A stretch of DNA of 14,192 bases from Actinoplanes liguriensis (lineage in GTDB: Bacteria > Actinomycetota > Actinomycetes > Mycobacteriales > Micromonosporaceae): the NCBI GenBank assembly GCA_000715855.1, contig KL571203.1, positions 69,878-84,069 on the forward strand, written 5' to 3'. Below the pieces are notes generated by a model that was given only the letters and a program-made list of their open reading frames with translations, did not search any database and had not been told where the DNA came from. Shown one piece after another: positions 1 through 7,661 of this stretch. Each line of letters starts with the position of its first letter. Position 1 is the first letter of the stretch. Made by a program: the position numbers and the translations under genes.

Positions 1-19
1 AGATGTGTATAAGAGACAG
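1..19 (+). other. Sequencing adapter (Tn5 mosaic end), not genomic
   Basis: The first 19 bases read AGATGTGTATAAGAGACAG, the 19-base mosaic-end sequence used in Tn5 tagmentation libraries. They precede the genomic insert. Read through in frame, they give a false N-terminus (M-Y-K-R-Q) on the first coding region, so any start codon placed here is an artefact. Confidence 0.97.
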
Positions 20-403
20 GGCTACCTGTCGGGGCAGCGCCTGGAGAGCTGGAAGTCGAACCGGGCCGAGCGGATGCCGCACCGTTTCGACACGTCGGTC
101 CCGGCGAACCTGCCGAAGGTCGAGGCGGTCCGCAAGCTGCAGGCGCTGGCCGACGAGGCCGGGCTGTCACTGATCCACATGGCGCTGGCGTTCGTGCTGA
201 GCCATCCGGCGATCACCTCGGCGATCATCGGCCCGCGCACGATCGAGCACCTGGAGTCGCAGCTCGGGGCCGCGAAGGTGACGCTGAGCCCGGACGTGCT
301 GGACCGGATCGACGAGATCGTCCCGCCGGGCACGAACCTGAATCCGGCGGACGCCGGTTACCTGCCGCCGTCAATCACGGACAGCGGCGTCCGGCGTCGC
401 TGA
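20..403 (+). CDS. Aldo/keto reductase, C-terminal part (5'-truncated by contig start)
   Basis: About 127 residues remain of a protein that is usually around 320-340 residues. The family makes NADPH-dependent reductases of aldehydes and ketones with a TIM-barrel fold, acting in the cytoplasm. What is seen is the last third. A helix runs through LADEAGLSLIHMALAFVLS. Then comes AITSAIIGPRTIEHLESQL, the family's cofactor-binding signature near the C-terminus, where the Arg after GP helps hold the 2'-phosphate of NADPH. The tail is T-L-S-P-D-V-L-D-R-I-D-E-I. The catalytic Asp-Tyr-Lys-His residues lie in the missing N-terminal part. The substrate cannot be told. The 3' end overlaps the end of the convergent diguanylate cyclase gene by about 33 bases. 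Confidence 0.9.
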   Translation, partial: GYLSGQRLESWKSNRAERMPHRFDTSVPANLPKVEAVRKLQALADEAGLSLIHMALAFVLSHPAITSAIIGPRTIEHLESQLGAAKVTLSPDVLDRIDEIVPPGTNLNPADAGYLPPSITDSGVRRR

Positions 404-2020
404 GTCGAAGCAGACCCGGTTGCGGCCGCCGCGCTTCGCCGCGTAGAGGCAGGCGTCCGCCCGGGCGAGCAGCTCGGACTGTTTGTCGCCGGGGGGCACC
501 GAGTCCGCGCCGATGCTGACCGTCACCGGCAGGTCGCCGGTGATCGGCTGCCACGGGTGGGCGGAAACGGTCTCCCGGACACGTTCCAGGAACGCGGCGG
601 CCTGGGCGCGGTCCATCCCGCTGGCGACCAGCAGGAATTCCTCCCCGCCGAGCCGTGCCGCGAAGCCGCCGGCCGGCTCGGCGGCGATCAGGAGACGGGC
701 GACTTCCACCAGGACCCGGTCGCCCGCTTCGTGCGTACACAAGTCGTTGATTTGCTTGAAATGGTCGAGGTCGAGCAACGCGGCCCAGAGCGGGACTCCG
801 GTCCTGGCCGCCTGTTCGATCAGGCCGGGGAACTGCTCGTCGACGTAGCGACGGTTGCGCAGGCCGGTCAGCGGGTCGCGCCGGGCCTGCTCACGGAACT
901 GCTCGGCCTCCTGCCGCGCCTCGTTGACCTCGAAGAGCGCCTGCCGGTTGCGGGCCTGCGCCTCGCGGGCCGCGGAGAGCACCTCCTTCTCGGCCGCGTG
1001 GAACCGCTTGTGCTCCGCGAACGCCTGCTCGAACGCGCCGGTCGCGGCGTACAGCTCGGCCTGTTCCTGCATGACGCGGACGAGGATCTCGCCGTGCCCG
1101 TGCGCCTCGCACTGCTCCCGGCAGGCGTCCAGGGTCTGCTGGGCGTTACCGGGATCACCGAGCAGCCGCCGGGTGATCGCGAGGGTGAGCAGGAACTCCG
1201 GCAGCGCGTCGGCTTCCAGGGGCGCGTCCGGGTAGCCGGTGATCGCGGCCAGGATGGTGGTCTCGGCGTCCTCGTAATGACCGAGAGCGATCTGCACGCT
1301 GGCGACCGTGTCCAGGTCGTTCGGGTCCAGCCGGTGACCGTGCGTGACGGCGGTCGCGCGCATCCGCCGGATCACGGCCCAGGCGCGTTCCGGCTCGCCG
1401 GCGAGGTATTCGGCGTACGCGTGATTGTTCAGGACCATCATCCGGTCCCGCGGGTCGGTGCTGTGCCGGGCCAGCTCCTCGGCCTGCCGGTAGCGTTCCC
1501 GGGCCGCGTCGATCGAGCCGGTCTCGGTGAGCGCGTCGGCGTATTTCACCATGTAGGGCAGTCGCCGCCGGGGCGGGACGGTGTCCTCCAGCGCCTCGAC
1601 CGCGGCGACCGCGTGTTCCAGGAGCGCGGCCACGTCGCCGAGGTTGCGGTAGGTACGGCCGAGCAGCAGATGACTGCGAGCGATCAGGTAGCGGTTGCCG
1701 TGCGCATGCGCCCACTCGTTGATCAGCCACATCGCCTCGGCGGCGGCCCGCAGCTCGCCGGAGCGCTCGGCCACGTCGGCGCGGATCAGCCGGGCGCGCA
1801 TCCTGGTGGCTTCGTCGCCGGTCTCCCGCTCGATCTCGGCGGCCCGGGCGGCCCGGCCGGCCGGATCACGGCCGACCCAGTCCTCCAGGTCGTCGAGTTC
1901 CGCGCCGCATGCGGAGTCCAGGGCGAGTGCGGCGTTCACTCCGGGAGCGGAGTCCACGGCAAAAGGGGCATTCACGCCGGGAGTGGAGTCCACGCCGGAT
2001 GCGGAAGTCACGCCGAACAT
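371..2020 (-). CDS. TPR-like repeat protein with C-terminal GGDEF diguanylate cyclase domain
   Basis: This 549-residue protein is predicted to make cyclic di-GMP from two GTP in response to a signal sensed by its N-terminal part. Residues 3-38 are three 12-residue repeats. Residues about 40-350 are all-helical with TPR-like pairs (for example HLLLGRTYRNLGD and YAEYLAGEPERAW). Residues about 345-380 look like a coiled-coil signalling helix. The GGDEF domain starts at RDPLTGLRNRR (about 381). It has the metal-binding DLDHF (417-421) and the active-site GGEEF (458-462), so it looks catalytically competent. The inhibitory RxxD site upstream of GGEEF is absent (P-A-G-G in its place), so product inhibition through that site is not expected. 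No membrane segment is seen. I chose the ATG at 2020, just before the repeats. An in-frame TTG at 2047 would add nine residues. Confidence 0.9.
   Translation of the reverse strand: MFGVTSASGVDSTPGVNAPFAVDSAPGVNAALALDSACGAELDDLEDWVGRDPAGRAARAAEIERETGDEATRMRARLIRADVAERSGELRAAAEAMWLINEWAHAHGNRYLIARSHLLLGRTYRNLGDVAALLEHAVAAVEALEDTVPPRRRLPYMVKYADALTETGSIDAARERYRQAEELARHSTDPRDRMMVLNNHAYAEYLAGEPERAWAVIRRMRATAVTHGHRLDPNDLDTVASVQIALGHYEDAETTILAAITGYPDAPLEADALPEFLLTLAITRRLLGDPGNAQQTLDACREQCEAHGHGEILVRVMQEQAELYAATGAFEQAFAEHKRFHAAEKEVLSAAREAQARNRQALFEVNEARQEAEQFREQARRDPLTGLRNRRYVDEQFPGLIEQAARTGVPLWAALLDLDHFKQINDLCTHEAGDRVLVEVARLLIAAEPAGGFAARLGGEEFLLVASGMDRAQAAAFLERVRETVSAHPWQPITGDLPVTVSIGADSVPPGDKQSELLARADACLYAAKRGGRNRVCFDSATPDAAVRD
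1907..2014 (-). repeat. Three tandem 36-bp units coding for 12-residue repeats
   Basis: Three adjoining 36-base units (1907-1942, 1943-1978, 1979-2014) have similar but not identical sequence. On the minus strand they code for GVTSASGVDSTP, GVNAPFAVDSAP and GVNAALALDSAC, with the pattern G-V-x-x-x-x-x-(V/L)-D-S-x-P. They begin two residues after the ATG at 2020. The unit length keeps the reading frame, so copy number can change without breaking the gene. Confidence 0.9.
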
Positions 2021-2084
2021 CGTGCGCCTGCCGAGCACAGCGGGCAAGGAACTCGTGACAACTCGTTCATACCCATTCCGGCGG

Positions 2085-2128
2085 TTTCGCTCCGGCCAGG
2101 TCGTTAGCTAGGCTAAGCACCTAGGTAA
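2085..2128 (+). promoter_or_regulatory. Candidate promoter and overlapping operator of the ABC exporter operon
   Basis: TTAGC-TAG-GCTAA (2104-2116) is a perfect 5-bp inverted repeat with a 3-base spacer. A second near-symmetry pairs TTAGCTAGG (2104-2112) with CCTAGGTAA (2120-2128), 8 of 9 positions. A TANNNT -10 element, TAGGCT (2109-2114), lies inside the first repeat, with a weak TTTCGC (2085-2090) 18 bases upstream. A protein bound here would block RNA polymerase, which fits a repressor such as those of the MarR or TetR families that often control drug-export pairs. No such regulator gene is next to it. The site is inferred from symmetry only. Confidence 0.5.
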
Positions 2129-2138
2129 GGAGCGCCGC

Positions 2139-3917
2139 TTGTCCCACGTTCCACGCCGCGCCCCGCGGGCCGGCATCCATCCCGACCCGTCGAAGACCTG
2201 GCTCCGCCGCGCCTGGCCGCTGCTCAAGGCGCACCGGGCCCTGCTGATCACCTCGCTGGCCCTGTCGTTCATCGGGCTGATCGTGCAGGTGCAGATCCCC
2301 AACCTGGTCCGGATCGGCATCGACCGGGCCCTCGTCGCGCACACCGCCGGGCTCGCGGGATACGTGTGGCTGATCGCCGGCCTCGCGCTCGCCCAGGGCG
2401 TCATCAACTACCTGGCCCGGCTCTACCTGCTGCGTACGGCGTACGAGCTGGAGTACGACCTGCGCAACATCGTGTTCAGCCACTTCATGCGGATGTCCTA
2501 CGGCTTCTACGACCGCGTCCAGTCCGGCGAGCTGATGTCCCGCGCGACCTCGGACATCCGGGCCGTCCAGATGTACCTCACGTTCGGCCCGTCGATCCTG
2601 GTCCAGTGCATGATCGCGGTCATCGCGTTCGTCCTGATGGTCTCGATCAACCCGCTCCTGGCCGTGGTCGCGATGCTGACCATGCCGGCGATCGCGGTCC
2701 TCGGCGTCCGCATGCGCAAGGCGATCTTCCCGGTCTCCTGGCTGATCCAGTCGCGCCTGGCCGGCGTCGCCACCGTCGTCGACGAGAACATCCAGGGGGT
2801 ACGGATCGTCAAGGCGTTCGCGGCCGAGCAGCGTCAGATCGACACGCTCGCGGGCGCCGCCGACCGGGTCCGCTGGGCGTACACCACGGACGCGAGGCTG
2901 CGCAGCCGGTGGATCCCGGTGATGGACAACCTGCCGCGGCTCGGGCTGGCGCTGGTGCTGCTGGTCGGCGGGCTGATGGTGCTGCACGGGCACGCGACCG
3001 TGGGGACGGTGGTGGCGTTCAACTCGTACGTGCTGATGCTGCAACCGCCGTTCCGGATGCTCGGCATGATCATCATGATGGGCCAGCGGGCGGCCGCTTC
3101 GTCGCAACGCATCTACGACATTTTGGACACTCAACCGGAAATAATCGACAAGTCCGAAACGTCGACGCCACCGCCTCGCGGCGAGCTCACCCTGCGAAAT
3201 GTCCGCTTTGCCTACCCGGACGGCACCGTTGCCCTCGACGGCCTCGATCTGCACATCCGCCCCGGTGAGACCGTCGCCGTGGTGGGGGCCACCGGATCGG
3301 GTAAATCGACCATCGGCCGCCTGGCCGCCCGCTACTACGACGTCACCGGCGGAAGCGTGCTGCTCGACGGCGTCGACGTCCGCGACTACCCCCTGGAAAC
3401 CCTGCGCGACCGCGTCGGCATCGTCCCCGACGAGCCGTTCCTCTTCTCCGTCTCGCTGCACGACAACATCGCCTTCGGCCGCCCGGAAGCCACCCGCGAG
3501 CAGGTCCTCGCCGCCGCCGTCGCGGCCGGCGCCGACGAGTTCATCCACGATCTTCCCGAGGGGTACGACACGGTCGTCGGCGAACGCGGCTACACGCTCT
3601 CCGGCGGTCAGCGGCAGCGGGTCGCGATCGCGCGGGCGCTGCTGGTCAACCCGCCGGTGCTGATCCTGGACGACGCGACCAGCGCCGTCGACGTCCGCGT
3701 CGAGCACGAGATCCACGAGTCGCTGCGCGCCCTGATGGCCGGCCGCACCACGATCATGGTGGCGCACCGGCTCGCCACGATCGGCCTCGCCGACCGGGTC
3801 GTCCTGATCGAGAACGGTCGCGTGGCCGCCGACGGCACGCACGCGGAGCTGCTGGCCACCGAGCCGCGGTACGCCCACGTCCTGGCGACGTCGAGCGAGG
3901 AAGAGGTCGTCGCATGA
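2139..3917 (+). CDS. ABC exporter half-transporter, degenerate-site subunit (permease-ATPase)
   Basis: A 592-residue protein with an N-terminal six-helix exporter domain (about 25-320) and a C-terminal ATPase domain (about 345-592). It is predicted to pair with the next gene product as a heterodimeric exporter in the cytoplasmic membrane. Walker A is GATGSGKST (383-391), the signature is LSGGQ (487-491) and the H-loop is His543. Two key residues deviate. The catalytic Glu after Walker B is Asp512 (VLILDD), and the Q-loop Gln is Asp431 (VPDEPF). Asp for Glu marks the non-hydrolysing site in heterodimeric exporters such as TM287/288. Start: TTG at 2139, chosen because AAGGAG (2127-2132) lies six bases upstream. 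The stop overlaps a following ATG. The exported substrate cannot be predicted. Confidence 0.93.
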   Translation: MSHVPRRAPRAGIHPDPSKTWLRRAWPLLKAHRALLITSLALSFIGLIVQVQIPNLVRIGIDRALVAHTAGLAGYVWLIAGLALAQGVINYLARLYLLRTAYELEYDLRNIVFSHFMRMSYGFYDRVQSGELMSRATSDIRAVQMYLTFGPSILVQCMIAVIAFVLMVSINPLLAVVAMLTMPAIAVLGVRMRKAIFPVSWLIQSRLAGVATVVDENIQGVRIVKAFAAEQRQIDTLAGAADRVRWAYTTDARLRSRWIPVMDNLPRLGLALVLLVGGLMVLHGHATVGTVVAFNSYVLMLQPPFRMLGMIIMMGQRAAASSQRIYDILDTQPEIIDKSETSTPPPRGELTLRNVRFAYPDGTVALDGLDLHIRPGETVAVVGATGSGKSTIGRLAARYYDVTGGSVLLDGVDVRDYPLETLRDRVGIVPDEPFLFSVSLHDNIAFGRPEATREQVLAAAVAAGADEFIHDLPEGYDTVVGERGYTLSGGQRQRVAIARALLVNPPVLILDDATSAVDVRVEHEIHESLRALMAGRTTIMVAHRLATIGLADRVVLIENGRVAADGTHAELLATEPRYAHVLATSSEEEVVA

Positions 3918-3964
3918 GCCGGCTCGTCACCACGTCGCCCCACCCGGCGGGAGCAGCGGCATGA
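3914..3964 (+). CDS. Possible 16-residue linker ORF between the two ABC genes
   Basis: An ATG at 3914 overlaps the stop of the first ABC gene as ATGA. The frame runs 16 codons and stops at TGA 3962-3964, which itself overlaps the ATG of the second ABC gene as ATGA. A purine-rich GAGGAAGAGG (3897-3906) lies seven bases upstream. The peptide would be MSRLVTTSPHPAGAAA. It could pass ribosomes from one gene to the next and keep the subunits in balance. It may also be chance, as the second gene has its own ribosome binding site at 3949-3953. Confidence 0.35.
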   Translation: MSRLVTTSPHPAGAAA

Positions 3965-5892
3965 GCATGTTCGGAGGCGGCTTCGGCGGGCCCGGCGGCG
4001 CGATGCCCGGCGGCATGAGCGGCGCCCGCAGGGACCGGCCGGGCGGAGCCCCGTTCGCCGGCATCCCGCCCGAGCTCGCCGCCGGCGTCGCGCGCCTGGA
4101 GTCGTCCGAGCCGCCCGCGGAACCGCCGCACGAGGTCTTCCGCCAGCAGCCCGACAATCGGAAACTGACCCTCTGGACGCTGCTGATCAACCGCCCCGCC
4201 GTGCTCGCCACCGCTGCCGTCGCGGTGCTCGCCGAGGCGCTGCTGCTGCAGGCCGGGCCACTGCTCGTGCAGATCGGCATCGACCACGGCATCGTCGCAC
4301 GCAACGTTCCCGTCCTGGTCATGGCCGCGGTCGCGTTCCTCGCGGCGGTCGGGCTCACCGCGCTCGCCTCCGGGGTGCGGCTCCGGCAGAGCGGGCGGCT
4401 CGCCGCCTACGTCACTCGTGACCTGCGGGTCCGCGTCTTCAGCCACCTGCAGCGGCTCAGCCTGGACTTCTACACCAGGGAGAAGGCCGGGGTCACGATG
4501 ACCCGGATGACCTCCGACGTCGAGTCGATCCAGCAGCTGCTCCAGGACGGCTTCGCGCAGTTCCTGATCCAGGGACTGACCATGATCGTCGTGACCGTGG
4601 TGCTCGTGCACTACGACCCGGAGCTGGCCGCGATCACGTTGCTGCTGGTCGTGCCGCCCCTCGCGGCGTTGTCGATCTGGTTCCGCCGGGCCGCCGACCA
4701 CGGCTACAACCGGCAGCGGGACGCCATCGCCGCGCTCTTCTCCCACCTGTCCGAGAGCCTCTACGGCGTACGCGTGATCACCGCCCACAACCAGCAGCAG
4801 CGCAGCGTGGTGCAGCACCGCGAGGTGGTCGGCGCCTACCGGGACGCCAACGACCACACCGGACGGATCAGCGCCGTCTACGGCCCCGGCAGCTCGGTGA
4901 TCGGCCTGCTCGGACTGGCCGCGCTGCTGCTCATCGGCGGGCGGATGGTGCTCCGCGGCGAGCTGACCATCGGCGAGCTGACCGCGTTCGTGCTCTACAT
5001 CAACGCGTTCTTCCAGCCGGTCCAGCAACTCGTGCAGCTCTACACCAACTATCAGCAGGCCAGGGCCGCGCTCGGCAAGCTGCGCGGACTGCTCGGGACG
5101 GCTCCCGGCGTACCGGAGAAGGTCGATGCGATCGCGATGCCGCCGGCCGACGGCGGTCTGGAACTGCGGAAAGTCTCCTTCGGGTACGACGCCGATCGTC
5201 CCGTCCTGCGTGACGTGACCCTGCGCATCGCCCCCGGGGAGACGATCGCGTGCGTCGGGCCGACCGGCGCCGGCAAGTCGACACTCGCCAAGCTGGTCGC
5301 GCGCCTCTACGACCCGGATCGCGGCGCGGTGCTCATCGACGGGCACGACCTGCGCGACGTCACGCTGGACTCGCTGCACCGGCAGGTCGGCGTGGTGCCG
5401 CAGGAGCCGTTCCTCTTCGCCGGGACGCTCCGGGACAACATCGCGTTCGCCCGGCCGGACGCCTCCGACGACGAGGTGAACGCCGCGGTCGACGCCGTCG
5501 GCCTGCGCGACCTGGTCGACCGCTCCCCCGACGGCCTCGACACGATCCTGCACGAACGCGGCCAGTCGGTCTCCTCCGGCGAGCGCCAGCTGATCGCGCT
5601 GGCCCGGGTGTTCGTCGCCGCGCCCCGGGTCGTGGTCCTCGACGAGGCGACGTCCAGCCTGGACCTGCGCTCCGAGCTGCGGGTCGAGGCCGCCGTCCAG
5701 CGCCTGCTCGAAGGCCGCACCGCGATCCTGGTCGCGCACCGGCTCTCCACCGCGCGCCGCGCCGACCGCGTCATCGTCGTCGACAACGGCGGCATCCTCG
5801 AATCCGGTTCCCACGACGACCTGGTAGCGGCCGGAGGTCGATACGCCACCATGTACGCCACCTGGGAATCCCACACCACAACCCCCGATTAG
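3961..5892 (+). CDS. ABC exporter half-transporter, catalytic-site subunit (permease-ATPase)
   Basis: A 643-residue partner of the gene before it, with six predicted membrane helices (about 75-365) and an ATPase domain (about 398-643). Walker A is GPTGAGKST (433-441), the Q-loop is VPQEPF with Gln481, Walker B ends VVVLDE with catalytic Glu562, and the H-loop is His593. Its signature is changed: VSSGER (537-542) stands where LSGGQR is usual. In a heterodimer this poor signature faces the Asp-bearing site of the partner, while the good LSGGQ of the partner faces this intact Walker A and B, giving one active and one degenerate site. The N-terminus (1-60) is a Gly/Met-rich then Pro-rich cytoplasmic tail. 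Start: ATG with GGGAG (3949-3953) seven bases upstream. Confidence 0.94.
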   Translation: MSMFGGGFGGPGGAMPGGMSGARRDRPGGAPFAGIPPELAAGVARLESSEPPAEPPHEVFRQQPDNRKLTLWTLLINRPAVLATAAVAVLAEALLLQAGPLLVQIGIDHGIVARNVPVLVMAAVAFLAAVGLTALASGVRLRQSGRLAAYVTRDLRVRVFSHLQRLSLDFYTREKAGVTMTRMTSDVESIQQLLQDGFAQFLIQGLTMIVVTVVLVHYDPELAAITLLLVVPPLAALSIWFRRAADHGYNRQRDAIAALFSHLSESLYGVRVITAHNQQQRSVVQHREVVGAYRDANDHTGRISAVYGPGSSVIGLLGLAALLLIGGRMVLRGELTIGELTAFVLYINAFFQPVQQLVQLYTNYQQARAALGKLRGLLGTAPGVPEKVDAIAMPPADGGLELRKVSFGYDADRPVLRDVTLRIAPGETIACVGPTGAGKSTLAKLVARLYDPDRGAVLIDGHDLRDVTLDSLHRQVGVVPQEPFLFAGTLRDNIAFARPDASDDEVNAAVDAVGLRDLVDRSPDGLDTILHERGQSVSSGERQLIALARVFVAAPRVVVLDEATSSLDLRSELRVEAAVQRLLEGRTAILVAHRLSTARRADRVIVVDNGGILESGSHDDLVAAGGRYATMYATWESHTTTPD

Positions 5893-5998
5893 GTACGTCA
5901 TGAGCACGCCTGCCCGCAGCCCCTCGGTCCCCTGAGAGCCGCACGCAAACCCCCGCCGCTTCCTCGCCCAGCCGCGCTCCCGCCCCCGCGGCTGCTCA
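5893..5998. terminator. Hairpin between convergent genes, candidate bidirectional terminator
   Basis: Between the end of the ABC operon and the end of the DUF4184 gene, CAGCCGCG (5969-5976) pairs perfectly with CGCGGCTG (5987-5994) around a 10-base loop. It lies one base past the stop of the minus-strand gene. No T run follows on either strand, so it would be an actinobacterial-type hairpin without a U tract. The rest of the gap shows nothing recognisable. Confidence 0.45.
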
Positions 5999-6739
5999 TG
6001 GCCGCGCGGTTGCCGCCCGAGTGCTGAGCCCGTAGGCCGCCCGCCCCACCAGCAGCGCGATCCCGGCGGCCAGCAGGGCGCGGACACCGTCAACGTTGAT
6101 CGAGCGGGCCGGCTGCAACGGAAGCAACGACAGCAGGACGGCCATCGTGACCGCCACCGCCGACCAGAAGACCATCCGCCGTGCCGGTGGCGGGGAGGCC
6201 GGGCCGTGCCATCGGACGAGCAGGCGGCGGTGTCCGATCAGGATCACGAAGACAACCGCCAGGACGGCACCGACCAGGTCCGAGACGCTGGACAGCACGT
6301 CCCACCAGGGGCGGCCGTCGAACGCGACGCGGTGCAGCGCCGGGAAGATCAGCCGCCCGTCCAGGGTCGCATGCGTGAACGAGTCCCACGCGAGGTGCGT
6401 GGCCGCTCCCAGCAGCGCCGACCGGACCGTCACCCACCACGGCCGGCGCACCTCGCCGAGCACCGCGAAGTCCCTTCCCGGGCCGGGCAGGTGGGCCGCC
6501 ACGACCGGCGCCGCCCAGCGGACCAGCCACGTGCCCAGCAGGGTCAGTGGCAGCGACCACCACAGGAGCGCGTGCCAGGCGTGACCGTGCTCGATCAGCG
6601 GGAGGCCGTACCCCAGGAACGCGTAGCCGACGTCGGGCGCGATGCTGCCCAGCACCAGCGCCACACCGTCGAACCGATCCGGTCGCCACATCTTGATCGG
6701 GAGGACGGCGACGGGATGCGTCGGCAGGGTCAGGGGCAC
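5996..6739 (-). CDS. DUF4184-family integral membrane protein
   Basis: A 247-residue membrane protein. The start MPLTLPTHPVAVLPI and the following GSIAPDVGYAF, GHAWHALLWWSLPL and ATHLAWDSFTH are hallmarks of DUF4184, a family of unknown function with conserved His and Asp residues near the membrane face. About five hydrophobic helices can be seen: around the WWSLPLTLLG stretch, the ALLGAATHLA stretch, VGAVLAVVFVILIG, FWSAVAVTMAVLL and LLAAGIALLVG. Start: GTG at 6739, because the family begins at exactly this motif. No clear ribosome binding site is seen, but the stop of the upstream hydrolase gene is only seven bases away, so translation is probably coupled. Function is unknown. Conserved polar residues suggest a membrane-bound hydrolase or a metal site, which is inference. 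Confidence 0.85.
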   Translation of the reverse strand: MPLTLPTHPVAVLPIKMWRPDRFDGVALVLGSIAPDVGYAFLGYGLPLIEHGHAWHALLWWSLPLTLLGTWLVRWAAPVVAAHLPGPGRDFAVLGEVRRPWWVTVRSALLGAATHLAWDSFTHATLDGRLIFPALHRVAFDGRPWWDVLSSVSDLVGAVLAVVFVILIGHRRLLVRWHGPASPPPARRMVFWSAVAVTMAVLLSLLPLQPARSINVDGVRALLAAGIALLVGRAAYGLSTRAATARP

Positions 6740-6746
6740 CGGGCGG

Positions 6747-7649
6747 TCACAACCGCTTCAGGACGAGGGTGTCGATCGCGTCGAGCAGGGCGACGTCGTC
6801 CGTGCTGTGGGCGGTGACGGTGACCGTGACGCGGCGGGCCGGGTCGACGATCGCATACTGGCCGTAGGCGCCGTCCATCCGGAACGTGCCGTCACCGCTC
6901 AGCCAGACGCCGAGACCGTACCCGCTGGTGAACGCCGGACCGTACTCCGTCAGCGAGGACGTGTCGACGGGATCGGCGGGCAGGCTGCGCACGTACGCCG
7001 AAGGAATGATCTGCCGCCCCTCCCACTCGCCCTCCTGGAGCAGCAGCCGAGCGAACCGGGACAGCTCCTCGGTGCGCAGGAACAGGTCGCTCTCCGCGAA
7101 CGGAAACCCCAGCGGGCACGTGTGCCACGCCGGATTGTGCAGGTCGAGCGGCTTGAACAGGCGCGGTTCCAGGTACGCGCGGACGTCGGCGCCGGTCGTG
7201 CGGGCGAGGAGGCGGCCGATCGCATACGGCCCGGAACCGGTGTACGCGAAACGCTTCCCCGGCTCGGCGTCGAGCGGCGCCGCGACGAACTCGTGCAGCA
7301 GGTCCGCGGCGTCGATCCGCTCGCTCGCGTGCCACTTGTGCGTGGAACCGCTGGTCATCGTGATCAGGTGCCGCACCCTGACGTGCTCGAAACCGTCCGC
7401 GGCGATCCCGCGCAGCTCCGGGAAGTGGTCGAGCACCGCATCGTCCAGGTCGAACCGGCCCTCCGCGACCGCCATCCCGGCCGCGACGGCGGTGAAAGTC
7501 TTCGCCACCGAGTAGAGGTTGACCCGGTCGTCGGAGCGGAACCGGTGACTCATCGGCGCCTTGCCCTCCCGGTGCACGTGGATCCCGTAGCTGCCGAGAC
7601 CCTTCTCCCGATCGGCGCGCACGAAGTCGGCGAAGAGCTCCTCAACCAT
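6747..7649 (-). CDS. Serine hydrolase of the beta-lactamase/class C penicillin-binding protein fold
   Basis: A 300-residue enzyme of the family that includes class C beta-lactamases, D-aminopeptidases and esterases. The catalytic motif SxxK is S47-V-A-K50 in LYSVAKTF, as usual near residue 50. The second motif, normally Y-x-N, reads Y136-T-G here, so the Asn is replaced. The third motif region is DGAYGQYAIVDP (259-270), a common variant of H-x-G. No signal peptide is visible, so a cytoplasmic esterase or amidase is more likely than a true beta-lactamase. It is the first gene of a two-gene unit with the DUF4184 protein. Start: ATG at 7649 with only a weak GGGG upstream. Confidence 0.88.
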   Translation of the reverse strand: MVEELFADFVRADREKGLGSYGIHVHREGKAPMSHRFRSDDRVNLYSVAKTFTAVAAGMAVAEGRFDLDDAVLDHFPELRGIAADGFEHVRVRHLITMTSGSTHKWHASERIDAADLLHEFVAAPLDAEPGKRFAYTGSGPYAIGRLLARTTGADVRAYLEPRLFKPLDLHNPAWHTCPLGFPFAESDLFLRTEELSRFARLLLQEGEWEGRQIIPSAYVRSLPADPVDTSSLTEYGPAFTSGYGLGVWLSGDGTFRMDGAYGQYAIVDPARRVTVTVTAHSTDDVALLDAIDTLVLKRL

Positions 7650-7661
7650 CCCCGGAAGCTA

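Noticed and set aside
557..2107. 516-residue plus-strand frame opposite the GGDEF gene
   Set aside because: Composition is typical of antisense frames, and the minus strand carries the GGEEF and TPR features.
2104..2128. Iron box (IdeR/DmdR) upstream of the exporter
   Set aside because: It contains TTAG and CTAA parts, but the spacing and the second half do not fit the 19-base consensus. A different repressor site is more likely.
2121..3878. 585-residue minus-strand frame opposite the first ABC gene
   Set aside because: Same reason: low-complexity antisense product with no ribosome binding site, opposite a clear gene.
3754..6093. 779-residue minus-strand frame opposite the ABC genes
   Set aside because: It is the antisense shadow of GC-rich coding DNA. 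It is full of Gly, Asp, Arg and Gln with no family features, while the plus strand has all ATPase motifs.
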